Shown here in pieces: positions 49,251 to 63,221 of a stretch of DNA of 64,000 bases. A program made the translations under genes and the position numbers. The stretch spans positions 5,152,320 through 5,216,319 of the forward strand of contig NC_072470.1 in assembly GCF_027596085.1 (NCBI RefSeq), read 5' to 3'. Origin of the DNA: Anoplopoma fimbria. Its lineage: Eukaryota; Chordata; Actinopteri; Perciformes; Anoplopomatidae. The notes beneath the pieces were generated by a model. The model was given only the letters and a program-made list of their open reading frames with translations, was not told the origin of the DNA and searched no databases. Within the stretch, counting starts at the first letter, position 1, and every line of letters begins with the position of its first letter.

Positions 49251-52200
49251 TGGGGGGTTATATGCAACCCACATTTAACATATAATCTGGGATTTTGGAT
49301 GAATGAATGCTTTAAAGCAAATGTATCAGCAATGGACAAAAGTCTCATGATAAGTGGCTGTGGTTGAATACAGGTGATATGAAAACAGACTACATTCCTG
49401 GAGCTGGACTATCAAGGTAAAACATATTCTATTTACTACAAATATGATATTTTATTGATGAAATCTATTACAAATACAAGAAATAGCAGTGAAGGTAAAA
49501 GGTGAAGTCACATTAAATGAGCTTTAGTCTCATTTGAAACTCACTCTGCTTTTCTTTTAAGTGTTAATACTATTACAGTAAAGTCCAGTAAATCGTATAC
49601 TTACTGTATTTAGTAATGTAGTATTGTATTTGCAACACCTCCAGTAATCTTCAATGGTCAAAAAATCCCAAAGCAGAAGCAGAAGTCCCCCCATGCTGCG
49701 CACACTGTGGCTTCTGGTGTTTTGAGGTTTAACAACATTTCCCTGCGAAGTATGTGATCATAATCGAATATTCATAACGGTAAGTGTGATTCCAAACATG
49801 TGATGCTTGACATCATTCCAGCCACCCGGAACTGACTTGAAAAAGTCCACCTGTGACAAGAGGACAAAGATTTCTTAGAAACAAATTAATTTAAAAAAAG
49901 AGCAAATACTACAAATTTATTTCCCAGTCCGGTCTCGAACGTGTCTCATAATGGCTCTATAAGTATTTCCTCTGCAAATCAACCACTCTGCCCATTCTCA
50001 GCTTTACCATATTGGTTTTAGAGTAGTTACCAGTTAATGTCTGAGGATGCTTTGTCATGACTTCAGGTTAGGGAAGTTTAATCAAGTTGTAAGTGTAGTG
50101 ATTCAGTTCTTTGGTAACCATGATTCAATTACACAATCTTGTAAAATTTCATATTCAAGAAGGTGGGATTTCCATGTCATTTTTTCTTTTATCAAGCAAG
50201 TGCTATATAAATACTGTGAAGAGAAATGCACACTGGCCATATCCAGAAACCATGCTTTTAGATAAGTCGCCACAACTTCCATAAGATTTTGATATTAAAA
50301 CTATTAAAACTACTGTATACAGTAACCAGTAGAAGAGCCGCTAAACTCAATGTAGAAACACACAGTAAGTCCTCGGCTGCAGTGATGCTGTGAAGATGGC
50401 GACATTGCAGATGCTGAAGACTTAAAAACGCTGACCAGGTGGAGTTTTAAGGAAACAGGCAGTAAAACAAAGCGTTTCAGACAGAGGGTGAATTCCAGGT
50501 ATTTACAGACTGATACCAAGAGAAAAATAATGTGTACATACAAGTATGAACCAGAAAAAAAGTAGGATATGTCCCCTTTAACTGAATGATGTCCTCTTCA
50601 GTTATCCTCATCATGCATTCCAATGCCCCACGCCTATAGGAGGAATTATTTTGTAATTGTGAAACTGTTATCTTATCTTCAGGAAATCTGTCATGGGTGC
50701 ATTGTTCATTCATCCCGTCACAGCAAAGCGCAACAGGAAGGAGTAACAGTGGCAGGGTGAACCCGGGATGTTGACGCATGCCCCTATCATGTATCTGTAG
50801 ATTTGTTGTGCCATTTCACAATTAAAGCTCTTTTGAAATTTTGTTTACAAAATAGCACAGAGGGGAAGTAACTTTATAATTCCTCTTAAGTGTTCTCAAA
50901 TTCCTGCTGGAAAGAACCTAATTGCTCTGTGTGGAAGATCTACATGTCACTGTCTGAAGAAATAATAATGTTAAACGGCCGGCAAACTCTCCTTATTTTC
51001 ATTTTCATGATAACATTTATCATAGCTATAAAACCTTAGGGCATAATTAAGATTAAATAACTCCCAACTGGCAAAGGTCCAGGGTTGATTAGACAACATG
51101 GACTTGTATACTTGTGATACAGTCATTGATAGAGGGAAGTACCTGCACTACCTGGCAGCTGAGCTGATACCTGTAATAGTACACCAGGATGCCACGCAAG
51201 CATTGTCAGCAGATGGCGGTTTACCAACCAACATCACCAAGTGCCAACTTGAAAGCCCCAGCTACTATTTTGGTCGCATGTTCCACTTCTCTGGTTTTCA
51301 AACTTATCTCTGCGCAGCAGTTGTAGATAGTCACAGCCTGACAGTCAGTCTCAACTTCAATTTTCTTGGTTTTAAAGTGTAACTATATCCAAATTTTGAG
51401 TGTCTGGAATAGAGAATTGAACATAATTTTATGAATGATTTCACACTTATTAATAACATGGTACTATGTTCCAAAGGTTAGATGAGAAAGCCCAGTAATC
51501 ATGTTAAATGATGATGAAGATGTGATGTTTTGAACTGCCTACCCAGCGTTATTTCTTCGTCTGCTTAGGCTGACCTACACTGGTTCTTCAGGTTTGATAG
51601 ACATCTTAATGCCTCTGTAGTCCAGCCACCATCACCATGTTAATCTAGCTCCTCTCAGTCTATGAATAGCCACGAGTGAGTAGCTGCTCAGGTATGGGTC
51701 ATGAGTCATGTCCATTCATGAGTTTCTGAATTATTTTGTCTGTCTTCATCATCACTGGCTAACATCAGCATGAAAGTGAACATCATTAAAATAACAATAC
51801 ATTTAAATAAGATAATGGTTTTAAAGGTGTCCAGATTCATAGTGTTTAGGAAGTTATTTAAAACATTTTTTATATATGACCAAGGGGAAACAAACAGAAG
51901 TGTGCTTAGGATCGAACCTTGGGGAACACCTCAAAACTTATTTTTGGCAAATTTACCAACAGCAGCGTAGAAAACTCCTACTATCCAGCTAAAAACAAAC
52001 TATGCTAACTAGCCTGTTGCTACATCCGGCAACCCAAAAAGCAATAAACCAAACAATAATCCTCATCTTGTCTGAAATGTAGAAGGCTACTTTATTTTTT
52101 TGCTGATTGAGTAGGCTACTCAAGCAATGTGTCTGAGAAAATGCCTTATGGACCTAATTTAACCTACAATGCCTTATAGCTCTGTCTTCTTATGTTTGTT

Positions 52201-52769
52201 TTACACTTCATGTGTCATGTGACAGTTTGGTTTGCCTCAGATGAGCTCGTGCCTCAACCATGTTTTTAGTTCTTGATTGAATGTTGTTGAAAAAGGCGAA
52301 ACTTGCCACATGCATTTGCTGAATTTGCTGTTTGAATCAGAACAGCTGACTAATTTCCCTCAAATCTCCCTCAATAGTGCTAAAGTCTATTCTCTCGATC
52401 CTTCATCCTAAAATCTCCTGCAAATGGCCTTTCTTAAGCTCAGATGCTTTAACCAAATGCGTGTGACCCAGTCATACTTCCTCTGTAAATAAAGAGGAAT
52501 GCTAGCAGGGAAACACCAGAGAGAAAAACAATAACAACAGAGGATTAAAGTATTTGCAGACTGAAAATGAAATAATAAAATAAATATGTTTTCTCTGTAA
52601 CTAACAAAATGTTTTTACAAACACAATCTCCTATAATCTAGAAAAACAATATGTGATATGCTATGTCATGATCAAAGCTCTTTTGTTTACAAAATAGCAC
52701 AAAGGGGAAGTCAATGTTTAATTCCTCTTAAGTGTTTTCATATTCCTGGTGGAAAGAACCTAACTGCTC
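49251..52769. other. Intergenic region between the CD200-like and ITAM-type clusters
   Basis: Apart from one possible secreted frame (50477-50779) I recognise no gene. A segment at about 50820-50950 (caaaatagcacagaggggaa ... tgctctgtgtggaaga) recurs at about 52675-52795. Its last part appears again at about 53948, just before the tail-exon duplication. Confidence 0.4.
50477..50779 (-). CDS. Hypothetical small secreted protein or first exon (unrecognised)
   Basis: The frame starts MRQHPGFTLPLLLLPVALCC, a good signal peptide with a likely cleavage site. It continues with DGMNEQCTHDRFPEDK and a YRRGALECMM segment with one N-glycosylation site (NNSS). The last part (from about TYPTFFLVHTC) looks like intron read-through, so only the first 60-70 residues may be coding. 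I do not recognise the family. No partner exon with a matching phase was found. It may be chance. Confidence 0.2.
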   Translation of the reverse strand: MRQHPGFTLPLLLLPVALCCDGMNEQCTHDRFPEDKITVSQLQNNSSYRRGALECMMRITEEDIIQLKGTYPTFFLVHTCMYTLFFSWYQSVNTWNSPSV

Positions 52770-55105
52770 TGTGTGGAAGAGTTACATGTAGATATAATTA
52801 TATATAGGTGTATACCCATTTAGACATTTGTGCCTTAATCCAAGATCGTACATTTATACATAAACAATGGTATAAATAACATGGTAACTAGCAGAAGCTT
52901 TAAAGTATGCTTGAAATCATTTATTTTATTTATATACTGTAAATCAGCTATAATTAGTTATTTAAAGCAAATGTTTGGTTCGTTAACAAGGAAGTATTAC
53001 CCGTAAAGATTATAAATATAGTTCTTGCATTGGCAGACGATGCATGACACAAAAACATGATAGGTGTATCATTTTAGATTATATTTGAATGAGGGATCAA
53101 GAGTATTAAAATATTAAAATATTACTAATAATAAAATAGACACATTTCAGTTTGCCGACAAGATGTAAAGTGCACTCTGTTGGTTATTCCAATTAAAACA
53201 TGCTTATATATTCAGAGACTGATTTAGAGACGGGACCAACAACTTAGTTTGAACTGTTTATTTTTTTAGATAATTCATAGTTTCTTATCATTATTACAGT
53301 ATAATATATTAACGGTGTAATGCTCACTTTTATACACACATTTACATAAAGTATACATTTGTCACAAAACAAAAAAGAGTGCCACCTGGTGGACAACAGG
53401 TCTCATTTCACTTTGAATAGATTCAATATCTGAATGGAGCTCTGCAGAAACTCCGATCTCTTAATGTGTCACCTTGTCCTCTGTTTCGGTGGACATGTTT
53501 GAATGGTGAGTATTATTGTTACAGTTAGGTAGTCTGACAGTTGAATAAAGCCCGTTCTCTCTCCGTATGAAGGTGCTGTACGGTTCAATGTCTTCTGGCT
53601 CCTGCAGGAAGACAAATCTCTTTCTTAAAATAATTAAAGCCAAATAAACCACATTTATATGAATAAAAAAATAACTTTTTTCAGTACCGCGCTTGGAAGA
53701 CTTCTCAGTGGTTCTGGTTGTCTTCTGTTGGGTGAGACAACAATGCATTGGTAATTAATCTTAATGTTATTTCACTCTATATTTATAGATACGATCGAAA
53801 CAAATGAAAGGCAGTGTCTTCCTTTATTACTTCTTATGAAAATGAAAGTCAAGATCTGCATATTTATGACTGCAGTGTATTTAAAGTAATTCAAACATCC
53901 ACTTTAACTAAAGAAAATGGTATATATACACAAATGTGTTTACCACATGCTCTGTGTGGAAGAGTTACATGTAGATATAATTGAATAGGGGTATACCCAT
54001 TTAGACATTTGTGCCTTAATCCAAGATCGTACATTTATACATAAACAATGGTATAAATAACATGGTAACTAGCAGAAGCTTTAAAGTATGCTTGAAATCA
54101 TTTATTTTATTTATATACTGTAAATCAGCTATAATTAGTTATTTAAAGCAAATGTTTGGTTCGTTAACAAGGAAGTATTACCCGTAAAGATTATAAATAT
54201 AGTTCTTGCATTGGCAGACGATGCATGACACAAAAACATGATAGGTGTATCATTTTAGATTATATTTGAATGAGGGATCAAGAGTATTAAAATATTAAAA
54301 TATTACTAATAATAAAATAGACAAATTTCAGTTTGCCGACAAGATGTAAAGTGCACTCTGTTATTATTCCAATTAAAACATGCTTATATATTCAGAGACT
54401 GATTTAGAGACGGGACCAACAACTTAGTTTGAACTGTTTATTTTTTTTTAGATAATTCATAGTTTTTTATCATTATTACAGTATAATATATTAACGGTGT
54501 AATGCTCACTTTTATACACACATTTGCATAAAGTATACATTTGTCACAAAACAAAAGAGTGCCACCTGGTGGACAATAGGTCTCATTTCACTTTGAATAG
54601 ATTCAATATAAATGGAGCTCTGCAGAAACATCTCTTAATGTGTGTCCTCTGTGGTGGACATGTTTGAATGGTGAGTATTATTGTTACAGTTAGGTAGTCT
54701 GACAGTTGAATAAAGCCCGTTCTCTCTCCGTATGAAGGTGCTGTACGGTTCAATGTCTTCTGGCTCCTGCAGGAAGACAAATCTCTTTCTTAAAATAATT
54801 AAAGCCAAATAAACCACATTTATATGAATAAAAAAATAACTTTTTTCAGTACCACGCTTGGAAGACTTCTCAGTGGTTCTGGTTGTCTTCTGTTGGGTGA
54901 GACAACAATGCATTGGTAATTAATCTTAATGTTATTTCACTCTATATTTATAGATACGATCGAAACAAATGAAAGGCAGTGTCTTCCTTTATTACTTCTT
55001 ATTAAAATCAAAGTCAAGATCTGCATATTTATGACTGCAGTGTATTTAAAGTAATTCAAACATCCACTTTAACTAAAGAAAATGGTATATATACACAAAT
55101 GTGTT
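52770..55105. repeat. Tandem duplication of ~1.17 kb carrying the tail exons
   Basis: The segment about 52770-53935 is repeated at about 53948-55105 (for example ggtgtatacccatttagaca and ccaagatcgtacatttatac in both) with few substitutions and small indels. Each copy holds the two last coding exons of the adjacent single-Ig gene. Confidence 0.92.
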
Positions 55106-55873
55106 TACCACAATGGATATATATATATATATACTGTTATATATCGTCCAATGCTGTTAAGTTATTCCTAACACTAATTGTAAATATTACAGTATTACTC
55201 TCACCTATGACGTATTCTTCTGTAGATAAATCCCAAGATAACTGCAGTTATAGTGATGACTATAGTTGCACCGATTAAGGCCTTTTGAATCTGCATGTCT
55301 TTGTCCTCTGAAACATATTAAAGAAAAAAACTTATTTGTAAGAAAAAAAAATATGTTTTTTGCTCTGTTTGTAAGGAAAATGAATCAAATATTTACCTTC
55401 CACAGTGATATTCAGATGGAGAATATCCGTCCCACCATCATATGAACACTCACAGGTGTAGTTCCCACTATCCTCTGGTGTTAAACTGGTCAGGTGGAGA
55501 AACACAGTCTGATTCTCCATCTTAAGTGAGAACCTGGAGTCACATTCGTACTTGAAGTCTTGTCCGTGTTGATACAGCAGACGACACTCTTCTCTTCTCT
55601 TCTCTGTTCTGATCTTACACACTATGAGCATGATGATATGCTCTGTAGCATTGGTGCATATTGGAGTGACATCTGGTTCTCTCCCAATGGTTTTAATTGT
55701 AGATTCTCTGCAAACAATAAAGTCAGTTAGGGATTGCTATCATTTTTGCATGTTGTGAATATTAGAAAAGCAAAATTTAACAATGTGTGAATTAGTTTCT
55801 GTACATTACCTTCGCTGTCTAAACACACTGTTAGTGACAGAAGCAGAACAAAGCACAGTTTACATTCTGCCAT
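53461..55873 (-). CDS. Single-Ig type I receptor with degenerate ITAM, copy 1 (two alternative tails)
   Basis: Exons on the minus strand: 55810-55873 (signal peptide MAECKLCFVLLLSLTVCLDS), 55397-55705 (Ig domain), 55205-55307 (membrane segment ALIGATIVITITAVILGFIY then RRIRHR), 54853-54889 and 54635-54766 (tail, stop TAA); 214 aa. A second copy of the last two exons lies at 53688-53724 and 53461-53601 and could be used instead (217 aa). The Ig domain has IGREPDVTPICTNATEH, CKIRTE, YECDSRFSLKMENQTVFL and EDSGNYTCECS, with three extra cysteines and no core Trp. Tail tyrosines: YSTF, seven residues (IRRENGL), YSTV. That is ITAM spacing with Phe and Val in place of Leu/Ile. The Ig exon uses the second AG of gcagag. 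I cannot name the family. Confidence 0.78.
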
Positions 55874-57008
55874 ACTGGTCAAGCACCAACTAATGCTGCA
55901 GGTGAACAGTATGTCGCGCTAAAGGGAGGAGGACGCACTCCGGCCACCTCAAACTCAAACTCTCACAGAGATACGGAAAAGGAAGTGCTGCTACTGGAAC
56001 TTCTACTTTCACAACGAGACACTCTGAGACACACATCGTCTAAAAACTGCGTTCTACATGTCTGAGGTGTGATGTCAAATCATGAAGCATCAGGTGGGCA
56101 GAGTCGGACCCAATCAGAATGAATTATTGTGTGCATCATTGTGGTCATTCCATATTTGGAGAACTGAGCTTGAGCTGTGAATAGAAAGCAGCAGAGACTA
56201 TAAGCAGGTGACAAAAACACATCTCGCCTCATGCAAGTGAGTTAACTTTGATCACATTAAGAAAGAAACTGTGAACTAGTTCCTGTGACGGTAAGTATGA
56301 CAAGCTTTTAGGATATTCACTCCTCAATTGTAGCATTATGGAGTTGCAATCAACATTATAAACAATAATATTAATGATAACAACAACAATATGGCCAAAA
56401 GACCCCAATTTTTTTTATCTTTGTATAGTTTTAAGGACATTATCTTGACATTATTGTGACAATCAGAAAGGCCACAACTCAAAATAAGGTGTGTGTGTTC
56501 AAAAATGATTAAAATACTCCAAAAAAGAAATCATATGTTACTCACTTTATTGCAATTCTTAACTTGTCAACCACTGCAATGTTGCATACAGAGGGTTTAT
56601 GAACAAAGTAGTTACTTGAAAGGCTAAATATTATTGGTACATGGAAATTACAGATTAAAAAATACACGATTTTACAGAGTATATTTGTCTAATTACTAGA
56701 AAAAAAGATGTCATAACATTTAATATAATTCCACAATCATTTACAAGTAACATTTCAGTGAGATATAGGATTTTTTTAAACAATGCATCTTGAATATCTT
56801 GTGTAGTTAACTTTTTTGCATTACACCTTTACACTTCCCGATACTAGTGAAATATATAACTCTAAAAGAATTTTCCCAGATCATTTCAAGATTATTTTTA
56901 TAACTTGAAAGGCCTTAATATCACATATTGTTTTGAGAAATCAGTGTACAAATGCCAACACAAGTCACCGACATAATACTGCTTCCAATGTTATCTTGAC
57001 TCTTAAGT
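55115..57008. other. Introns and promoter of ITAM-type copy 1, then spacer
   Basis: A short (AT)n run lies at about 55118-55134. Sequence from 55874 to about 56280 is the 5' flank of copy 1 and includes cacaggaagtg-like ETS motifs (aaaaggaagtgctgctactg at about 55977). From there to 57008 I see no exon. The right end is probably 3' UTR of the next gene. Confidence 0.35.
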
Positions 57009-58543
<1,535 letters not shown>

Positions 58544-59289
58544 GATGGTAGAGAGCTCTGAACCGTGTAGAAGTCTGTAAACTATACTGCAAACATTGAC
58601 CTCAAACTACCTAAAATATCTTAACAGCATGTGAGATGTAGGTGAAGAGTCCTAGAAAGGAAATGCAAGACGTGGCCGCTTCTAAAACGTAGCATCATGG
58701 AACACAGAAGGATATGATGCTCGGTAATTATGAGAATTTAAAAAGAAAGTGTCAATTTCTTTGACAATTCTGTGCATGATTTATGAAAAAAAAAAGTAAT
58801 GCCCCTGACTTCAACCAGAGGGCAGCAAAAAACAGCATTCAGCCTGGTTAATCTTTAAACTGATCCTACAAAAGGAACAAGAGATGTGATGCCAAAAAAA
58901 TAAATCCATCACCAATATAGTTCTCCTCATCAACAAGTTTAAAGAATGATTGTTGTTTTGTTAACATCTACATGTATAAAACAAGGGATATTCATGTCAG
59001 ATATTATTGTCAAAAATGTCACCATGTTATAGAGTTATACTGATTATACTGATACTGAAAGATGAAACAATTACTTGATTCATAGATTTACAAACGTTTT
59101 GCCAACTATTTCAATGATTGTTGAGTCATTTTTCACAAGGGACTTTTTTCTGCATTTTAACCTTTTCAATTAAGGACTTTTACTTGTTACATAGTAATTA
59201 TACAGTGTCGTATTAGTACTTTTACCAAAGTAAAAGATCTGAATACTGTTTATTTGTTATTTGTGGTCTCAAGGCTTTTGTAAATGATC
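58544..59289. other. 5' flank of ITAM-type copy 2
   Basis: This is promoter-side sequence of the copy at 57009-58543. No exon or named repeat is recognised. Confidence 0.35.
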
Positions 59290-59361
59290 TGGAATTTACA
59301 AAAGGCTTCTTCTACTGTTGCAAAGTCAATGATATAACACTCTCGCCTTAGCATCAGCTTA

Positions 59362-59520
59362 GAGGCGGTGTGGTGGCCTAGTGGTTTAGACACAGACAAC
59401 ACCATAGACACCATATACAAACACAATGTTCCATTCTGGCCACGAACATTTGTTTCATGTCTCTCCCTCTCATTGTTTCCTGTCTGCATGTGATCTATAC
59501 TTTAGAATAAAATTAAATGG
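59362..59520 (+). repeat. tRNA-derived SINE-like element, copy 1
   Basis: It starts ggcggtgtggtggcctagtg with an A-box-like TGGCCTAGTGG. The body is degenerate and ends ctctccctctcattgtttcc ... aataaaattaaatggcc. This head and tail arrangement is typical of teleost tRNA-derived SINEs. A clear B box is not seen. Confidence 0.5.
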
Positions 59521-60546
59521 CCTCAGCTAAACGCCTCCAATGTAAAATGATATGTATTTTGTATATATCTATACGCACATTAAAATAGCTACTTTGTACA
59601 TTTAAAAGGTACAAAAGAAGACGTGGATCAACAAAGAGAAGGGGGTTTCACAGATAGTTAACGGAGATGATCCTGACATTTTGTTGTGTCTGCAAATAAG
59701 AAGTGGAAAATAAAAAACTAACCTCTATCAAAATACAAACATTCCAATTACTTATTCAAGAAAAAACTGCATTACTTAACAAGGTTTTAAGCTCTTAGTC
59801 AGAAAGAAAACAATGTCTGCTTAAGCTTCATCCCTCAGTCATGGAAAAAGACAAACCATATCATTTGATGGAAAGACTGAGTTTTTTTGATTCACAGCTT
59901 TTATTTTGAAACTTTAAATAAATTTGAGCACACATTTAAGCACTTAGCACGTTTATTGGAGGACAACCTGACACTTTGTTTAGTTGCTGCATGACATTCA
60001 GTCTGAACAGGGACACAAATATAAAGAGTAATGTCCAAACATCATGTTATGTTCATCATATTTAAATTATGGGTTTATAATAATAAGGAGTTTAGACTGA
60101 GTGAGATAATCTGACATAAGAACCCATTAAGCCTCAATTTGGTTTTGTCATAACTAGGCAGTTTTATTTTAATGTTAAATTGTGGTATTATACATTTATT
60201 TCTGTTTCCTGTCAATTAACTGACCTTCAGTAAATTATCCTCCAAAAATGTAATATGAATTTACACATTTAACTTTATTCCTACTTAAAAGTTATTACGT
60301 GTTAAAAAGGTTTGTTTTTTTGTCTTTCACATGTAAGAAAAAAACTTAAATATAAGAAATAACATTTAGTATTAGTACAGCATCTATCCTACACCTTTGA
60401 TTGGTTCTTTTTAGTTGTGTCATTTAAAACTGAGATAATAACCCTCAACCACTGTCACGACCAGCGCTGAACGTAAAGAGTTACAAAAGGCTTCTTCTCC
60501 TGTTGCAAAGTCCATTATACAACACTCTCGCCTTAGCATCAGCTTA

Positions 60547-60706
60547 GAGGCGGTGTGGTGGCCTAGTGGTTTAGACACAGACAACACCATAGACACCATT
60601 ATACAAACACAATGTTCCATTCTGGCCACGAGCCTTTGTTTCATGTCTCTCCCTCTCATTGTTTCCTGTCTGCATGTGATCTATACTTTAAAATAAAATA
60701 AAATGG
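60547..60706 (+). repeat. tRNA-derived SINE-like element, copy 2
   Basis: The same element as at 59362, carried along by the surrounding tandem duplication rather than by a second insertion. Confidence 0.5.
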
Positions 60707-61545
60707 CCTCAGCTAAACGCCTCCAATGTAAAATTATATGTCTTTTGTATACATCAATACGCACATTAAAATAGCTACTTTGTACATTTAAAAAGGTCCA
60801 AAAGAAGACGTGGATCAACAAAGAGAAGGGGGTTTCACAAATAGGTAATGGAGATGATCCTGACATTTTGTTGTGTCTGCAAATAAGAAGTGGAAAATAA
60901 AAAACTAACCTTTATCAAAATACAAAAATTACAATTGCTTATTCAAGAATAAACTGCATTACTAAACAAGGTTTTAAGCTCTTAGTCAGAAAGCAATGTT
61001 TGCTTAAGCTTCATCCCTCAATCATGGAAAAAGATGAACCAGATCATTTCATGGAGTTTTTTTATTCATAGCTTTTATTTTGAAACTTCAAATAAATTTA
61101 AGCACTTAGCACGTTTATAGGAGGACAACCTGACACTTTGTTTAGTTGCTGCATGACATTCAGTCTGAACAGGGACACAAATATAAAGAGTAATGTCCAA
61201 ACATCATGTTATGTTCATCATATTTAAATTATGGGTTTATAATAATAAGGAGTTTAGACTGAGTGAGATAATCTGACATAAGAACCCATTAAGCCTCAAT
61301 TTGGTTTTGTCTTAACTAGGCAGTTTTATTTTAATGTTAAATTGTGGTATTATACATTTATTTCTGTTTCCTGTCAATTAACTGACCTTCAGTAAATTAT
61401 CCTCCAAAAATGTAATATGAATTTACACATTTAACTTTATTCTTACTTAAAAGTTATTACGTGTTAAAAAGGTTTGTTTTTTTTGTCTTTCACATGTTGT
61501 GTCATGTCAGATAATAACCCTCAACCACTGTCACAACGTAAATAG

Positions 61546-62092
61546 TTCAGACAGGAAGTTCATGCAGGAGGCTGAGTTGTAAGAAGTCAAAAGGGGTCAT
61601 GGTGACACCTAATAAACCGAGTTATGTTCTAAATCCTGAAAAAGGCCCTGCTTACATCACGGATGATGTGTTCAAGAATACTGGGGAAATACTGTATGTT
61701 CTCTGAAATGACAGAGCAGTTTGGTTAAAAAGGTTCACTTTGTCGGTGGTTTCTATTTGTGATAAATATTTATATTCAGAACCACATTAAGAGATGCTAC
61801 ACTGGGAGTATATCTTCTTTAAATGACACCAAATACATATTTTTAAATATTGAATTATTATGGCTTTGTAGGTATTTAACTAACTGAACAGCCTTCATAA
61901 AAAAGACTAATTTCTTAGATAAGATTTTAAATTGAAATGCAAAAAAAGCAGGCAAAGCAAAATAGCCACAGTGGAGACAACGGGCTGTTGCAATTATTAT
62001 ACAGCCAGAACTCCTGCATCACAAGAGAGTAAATATTGTATAATTAAAACTCAATAAAAGCATTTGTAAACTGTGGCATATCAAAACATAAA
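61546..62092. other. Spacer / 3' region of ITAM-type copy 3
   Basis: No exon is seen. The right end probably holds the 3' UTR of copy 3. Confidence 0.35.
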
Positions 62093-63221
62093 TTAGTACA
62101 TTGTGACAGTTGAATAGAGCTCGTTCTCTCTCTGTATGTAGGTGAGGTACGGCTCAATGAGTTCCGGCTCCTGCAGAAGAACACATAGGTTAAATAATAG
62201 TAAACTTAACGGCAGATGAAAAAGTATCTGATTAAAAATATTTAAAGCGCAGTACCGTGTTTGCATGACTTGTCAGTTGTTCCTGTTGTCTTCTGTTGGA
62301 TAAATGGACAAACAAAATCAGCTCATTACACTTTGTTAATTCACTACACTTTAATTAAGATTATTTTAATTCCTATCAGCACTTTATGAATATAGTCTCT
62401 TACCTGTGGTGAATTTTTGTTAGGATAAATCCCAGAATAACTCCAACTATGATGATGAATATAAATACTCCAATAATTGGAATAAAATCAGTTCTGTTGT
62501 CATCTTCATCCGCTTAAATATTTCGGAGAAAAGAAAAATCTGTGAGTGTGTAGTCGCTGAAATATACTCTGTGTTGTCCACAATATCATGTAATATTATA
62601 TTGTTAGCATAAGCATTGTTTCTTGTCTGGCTTAATAGTGCAACGAATGAAAAAAAGAGGGAAAAAAATGAAGCAAACACACTGGAAACAAAATAAAGAA
62701 ATTCATAAAGTTTGAAGCACAAAAACAAGAAAATGAGTCAAATATTTACCTTTCACAGTGATATTCAGATAGAAAATATCCATCCCATCAGTATGTGAAC
62801 ACTCACAGGTGTAGCTCCCACTATCCGCTGTTGTTAAATTGGTCAGGTGGAGAAACACAGTCTGATTCTCCATCTTAAGTGTGAATCTGGAGTCACATTC
62901 GTACATAAAGTCTTGTCCGTATTGATACAGCAGACGACACTCTTCTCTTCTCATCTCTGTTCTGATCTTACACACTATCAGACTGATGATATGCTCTGTA
63001 GCATTGGTGCATATTGGAGTGACATCTGGTTCTCTCCCAATGGTTTTCACAAGCAGATTCTCTGCAATCAAATAATTAAAGCCAAAAAATCAACGTTAGC
63101 ACCTGTTGCATTTATACTGTATTTGTTAAAGTAGTTCCTGCACAATACCTTTGCTGTCGACATAAACAGTTAGCAGCCGGAGCACAAACCACAGTTTCCA
63201 CCTAACCATGATGCTCAACAT
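62093..63221 (-). CDS. Single-Ig type I receptor with degenerate ITAM, copy 3
   Basis: Exons: 63149-63221 (signal peptide; start MLSIMVRWKLWFVLRLLTVY, with a second in-frame ATG at 63209), 62750-63061 (Ig domain), 62404-62512 (stalk ADEDDNRTD and membrane segment FIPIIGVFIFIIIVGVILGF), 62256-62292 and 62093-62170 (tail, stop TAA); 202 aa. I chose the first ATG because a stop (TAG) lies directly before it in frame. The Ig domain matches the other copies (IGREPDVTPICTNATEH, YECDSRFTLKMENQTVFL, DSGSYTCECSHTDG). Tail: YLTY, seven residues (IQRENEL), YSTV, then TMY and stop. The spacing is that of an ITAM, but neither +3 position is Leu or Ile. The tail is closest to copy 1. Confidence 0.8.

Larger units (their letters stand above)
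59290..61545. repeat. Tandem duplication of ~1.18 kb between ITAM-type copies 2 and 3
   Basis: The segment from about 59295 (acaaaaggcttcttctactg) to about 60470 is repeated from about 60484 (acaaaaggcttcttctcctg) to about 61545. The two agree closely, with small indels. No exon of the receptor family is visible in either copy. Confidence 0.9.

Noticed and set aside
51098..51382. 94-residue plus-strand frame
   Set aside because: No domain or promoter context is recognised and it lies in a gene-free stretch.
59362..59435. Possible tRNA gene
   Set aside because: Only an A-box-like motif is present. The body cannot fold as a cloverleaf and it has a SINE-type tail.
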